DNA of 40,703 nt from Deltaproteobacteria bacterium (GTDB lineage: Bacteria; Myxococcota; B64-G9), in contig JAFGRB010000078.1 in the NCBI GenBank assembly GCA_016935365.1, forward strand, positions 1 through 40,703, given 5' to 3'. The position numbers and the translations under genes are program-made. The notes beneath the pieces were generated by a model. The model worked only from the letters and a program-made list of their open reading frames with translations, did not search any database and had not been told where the DNA came from. Shown in pieces: positions 39,734 to 40,703 of this stretch; the first letter of the stretch is position 1; each line of letters begins with the position of its first letter.

Positions 39734-40606
39734 ATGAGCATTCTGAGCAAGGCGCGGGATCTCGTCCGGCAGGCTGTGCTGCCAGAGGAGATCCGGAAGC
39801 TGGGCGAGGACGACATCGGCTCGTTCGCGGTGGACGAGGCGCGGCTGCTGTATCACGACGGCCGCCGGACCCTGTTCCTGCGCGAGGAGGTGTCGCCAGA
39901 GGTGCTGGCCCGGAGCCTGGCCTACAACGTGGCGCTCAAGACCAGATCCATCGAGCACGAGCACAGGGTTCCCCTTGGCGCTTCAAAGGTCAAGGGCCTG
40001 CCCCATCTGCCCCCGGGGATGAAGTGGCCCGCCGGCCAGTACTTCGCGGCCCAGCTCAGGCTCGCGGACTTCCATCCCCACGACCTGGAGGCAGTCTTTC
40101 CGGCCAGCGGCGTGGTGTACTTCTTTTTCGACCCGGGCTCGGACTGCAGCGCTCTGTACTACGACGGCCCGCTCGACGCCTTGAAGATCACCCCTTACCC
40201 CGAGGGCCTGCCCGACGTGGAGGTTTACCTGGACGAGTTCATGGCGCAGTCCGCCCGGCTCACCTTCGAGCCCGGCTACCTGTTCTATCTCGGCGGAGGA
40301 GGCGCCTACGACTACCGAGAAATCGCCAAGCGGATACCCGCAGACCTGCGCGCCTCGCTGGACGGGTTGCTGGGATGCAAGCTGAAGGAGTGGGATTCGG
40401 GCTTGCGCATTTTCGGGCGGCCGCTCTACTGGCAGGGCGAGGACGAGGTCTGGCCGGACGACGAGGGGGACGGGGACGACTCCGAGCCGGAGGTGCTCCT
40501 GTTGCAGAGCGAGTTCGGCGAGGGCCACATCCACTTCTGGGGCGCGCCCGCCAAAACCTCCCGCGGCGATTTCTCAGGCGTGTGGATGAGCTACTCGGGG
40601 ACCTGA
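39734..40606 (+). CDS. DUF1963-like (YwqG family) protein
   Basis: The 290-residue cytoplasmic protein has LGASKVKGLPHLPPGMKWP followed by FAAQLRLADF. This matches the typical DUF1963 start (KIGGxPxLPxGxxWP, then FLAQI). Its C-terminal part is acidic, with a run of Glu/Asp near residues 235-255, and ends in FGEGHIHFWGAP-type sequence. The family's biochemical role is not established. AGGAG lies six bases before ATG 39734. It is probably the last gene of the run before the window edge. Confidence 0.8.
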   Translation: MSILSKARDLVRQAVLPEEIRKLGEDDIGSFAVDEARLLYHDGRRTLFLREEVSPEVLARSLAYNVALKTRSIEHEHRVPLGASKVKGLPHLPPGMKWPAGQYFAAQLRLADFHPHDLEAVFPASGVVYFFFDPGSDCSALYYDGPLDALKITPYPEGLPDVEVYLDEFMAQSARLTFEPGYLFYLGGGGAYDYREIAKRIPADLRASLDGLLGCKLKEWDSGLRIFGRPLYWQGEDEVWPDDEGDGDDSEPEVLLLQSEFGEGHIHFWGAPAKTSRGDFSGVWMSYSGT

Positions 40607-40609
40607 GGA

Positions 40610-40650
40610 CGTAGTATTTACCGCTCCTCTCGATTTTCCGTAATACTGCG
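40610..40650. terminator. Imperfect hairpin near the right edge; possible minus-strand gene end beyond
   Basis: CGTAGTATTTACCG (40610-40623) and CGTAATACTGCG (40639-40650) form an imperfect stem just after the DUF1963 gene. On the minus strand, a frame open from the edge ends with TGA at 40662-40660, after about 13 codons (FAVLDLAEVDLH). It could be the end of a convergent gene, in which case this hairpin is a shared terminator. The evidence is too short to call a gene. Confidence 0.35.
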
Positions 40651-40703
40651 AAATGCCCGTCAATGGAGATCCACCTCGGCAAGATCGAGCACAGCGAAGC
40701 CCC

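Overview
The window is gene-dense, high-GC DNA of bacterial type. No RNA gene, insertion sequence, phage gene or CRISPR array was found. The proteins point to an uncultured deltaproteobacterium, most likely a Myxococcota-like lineage with anaerobic traits. The reasons are many lipoproteins and cysteine-rich disulfide-repeat proteins, a C-terminal Cys-hydrophobic-Arg sorting tail like MYXO-CTERM, PilZ and CHASE2-cyclase signalling, heterodisulfide-reductase genes, and ADP-forming acyl-CoA synthetase subunits. The assignment is inferred from protein families only.

Left part (1-5854): the end of a Pro-Lys-Pro-Ala/TPR protein is followed by an operon behind a good sigma-54 promoter. It encodes a multidomain regulator (receiver, H-protein-like domain, degenerate receiver, unknown tail) and then hdrC, hdrB and hdrA. 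Next (6049-10642) come two tail-to-tail paralogues of the STT3/PglB/AglB oligosaccharyltransferase family. Both have an archaeal-looking C-terminal beta domain. No glycosyltransferase gene lies nearby.

Middle part (10947-26434): this is mostly envelope and signalling genes. They are a secreted NlpC/P60-like protein with five cysteine-rich repeats and a sorting tail, a large surface GH13 amylase-like protein, a CHASE2 adenylate/guanylate cyclase, an SH3b plus M48-like protein whose catalytic Glu is Gln, a divergent response regulator, and a coupled run of lipoproteins (alpha/beta hydrolase, gluzincin metallopeptidase, cysteine-rich lipoprotein, small lipoprotein). Two more secreted proteins sit on the minus strand.

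Right part: a minus-strand operon (31364 down to 26481) joins a PilZ protein, two tandem acyl-CoA synthetase (ADP-forming) alpha-type subunits and a rhomboid protease. Divergent from it, behind a consensus-like sigma-70 promoter, is a nucleoside salvage/catabolism operon: phosphopentomutase, pyrimidine-nucleoside phosphorylase, CNT transporter, purine-nucleoside phosphorylase, uridine phosphorylase and an aldehyde dehydrogenase. It is followed by a lipoprotein paralogous to one in the middle cluster and a DUF1963-like protein.

The most interesting items are the twin archaeal-type oligosaccharyltransferases, the H-domain regulator fused to hdrCBA control, the PilZ/acyl-CoA synthetase/rhomboid operon, the HQxxH pseudo-peptidase and the two-member lipoprotein family. 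All functional statements come from reading motifs by eye; no database search was run.
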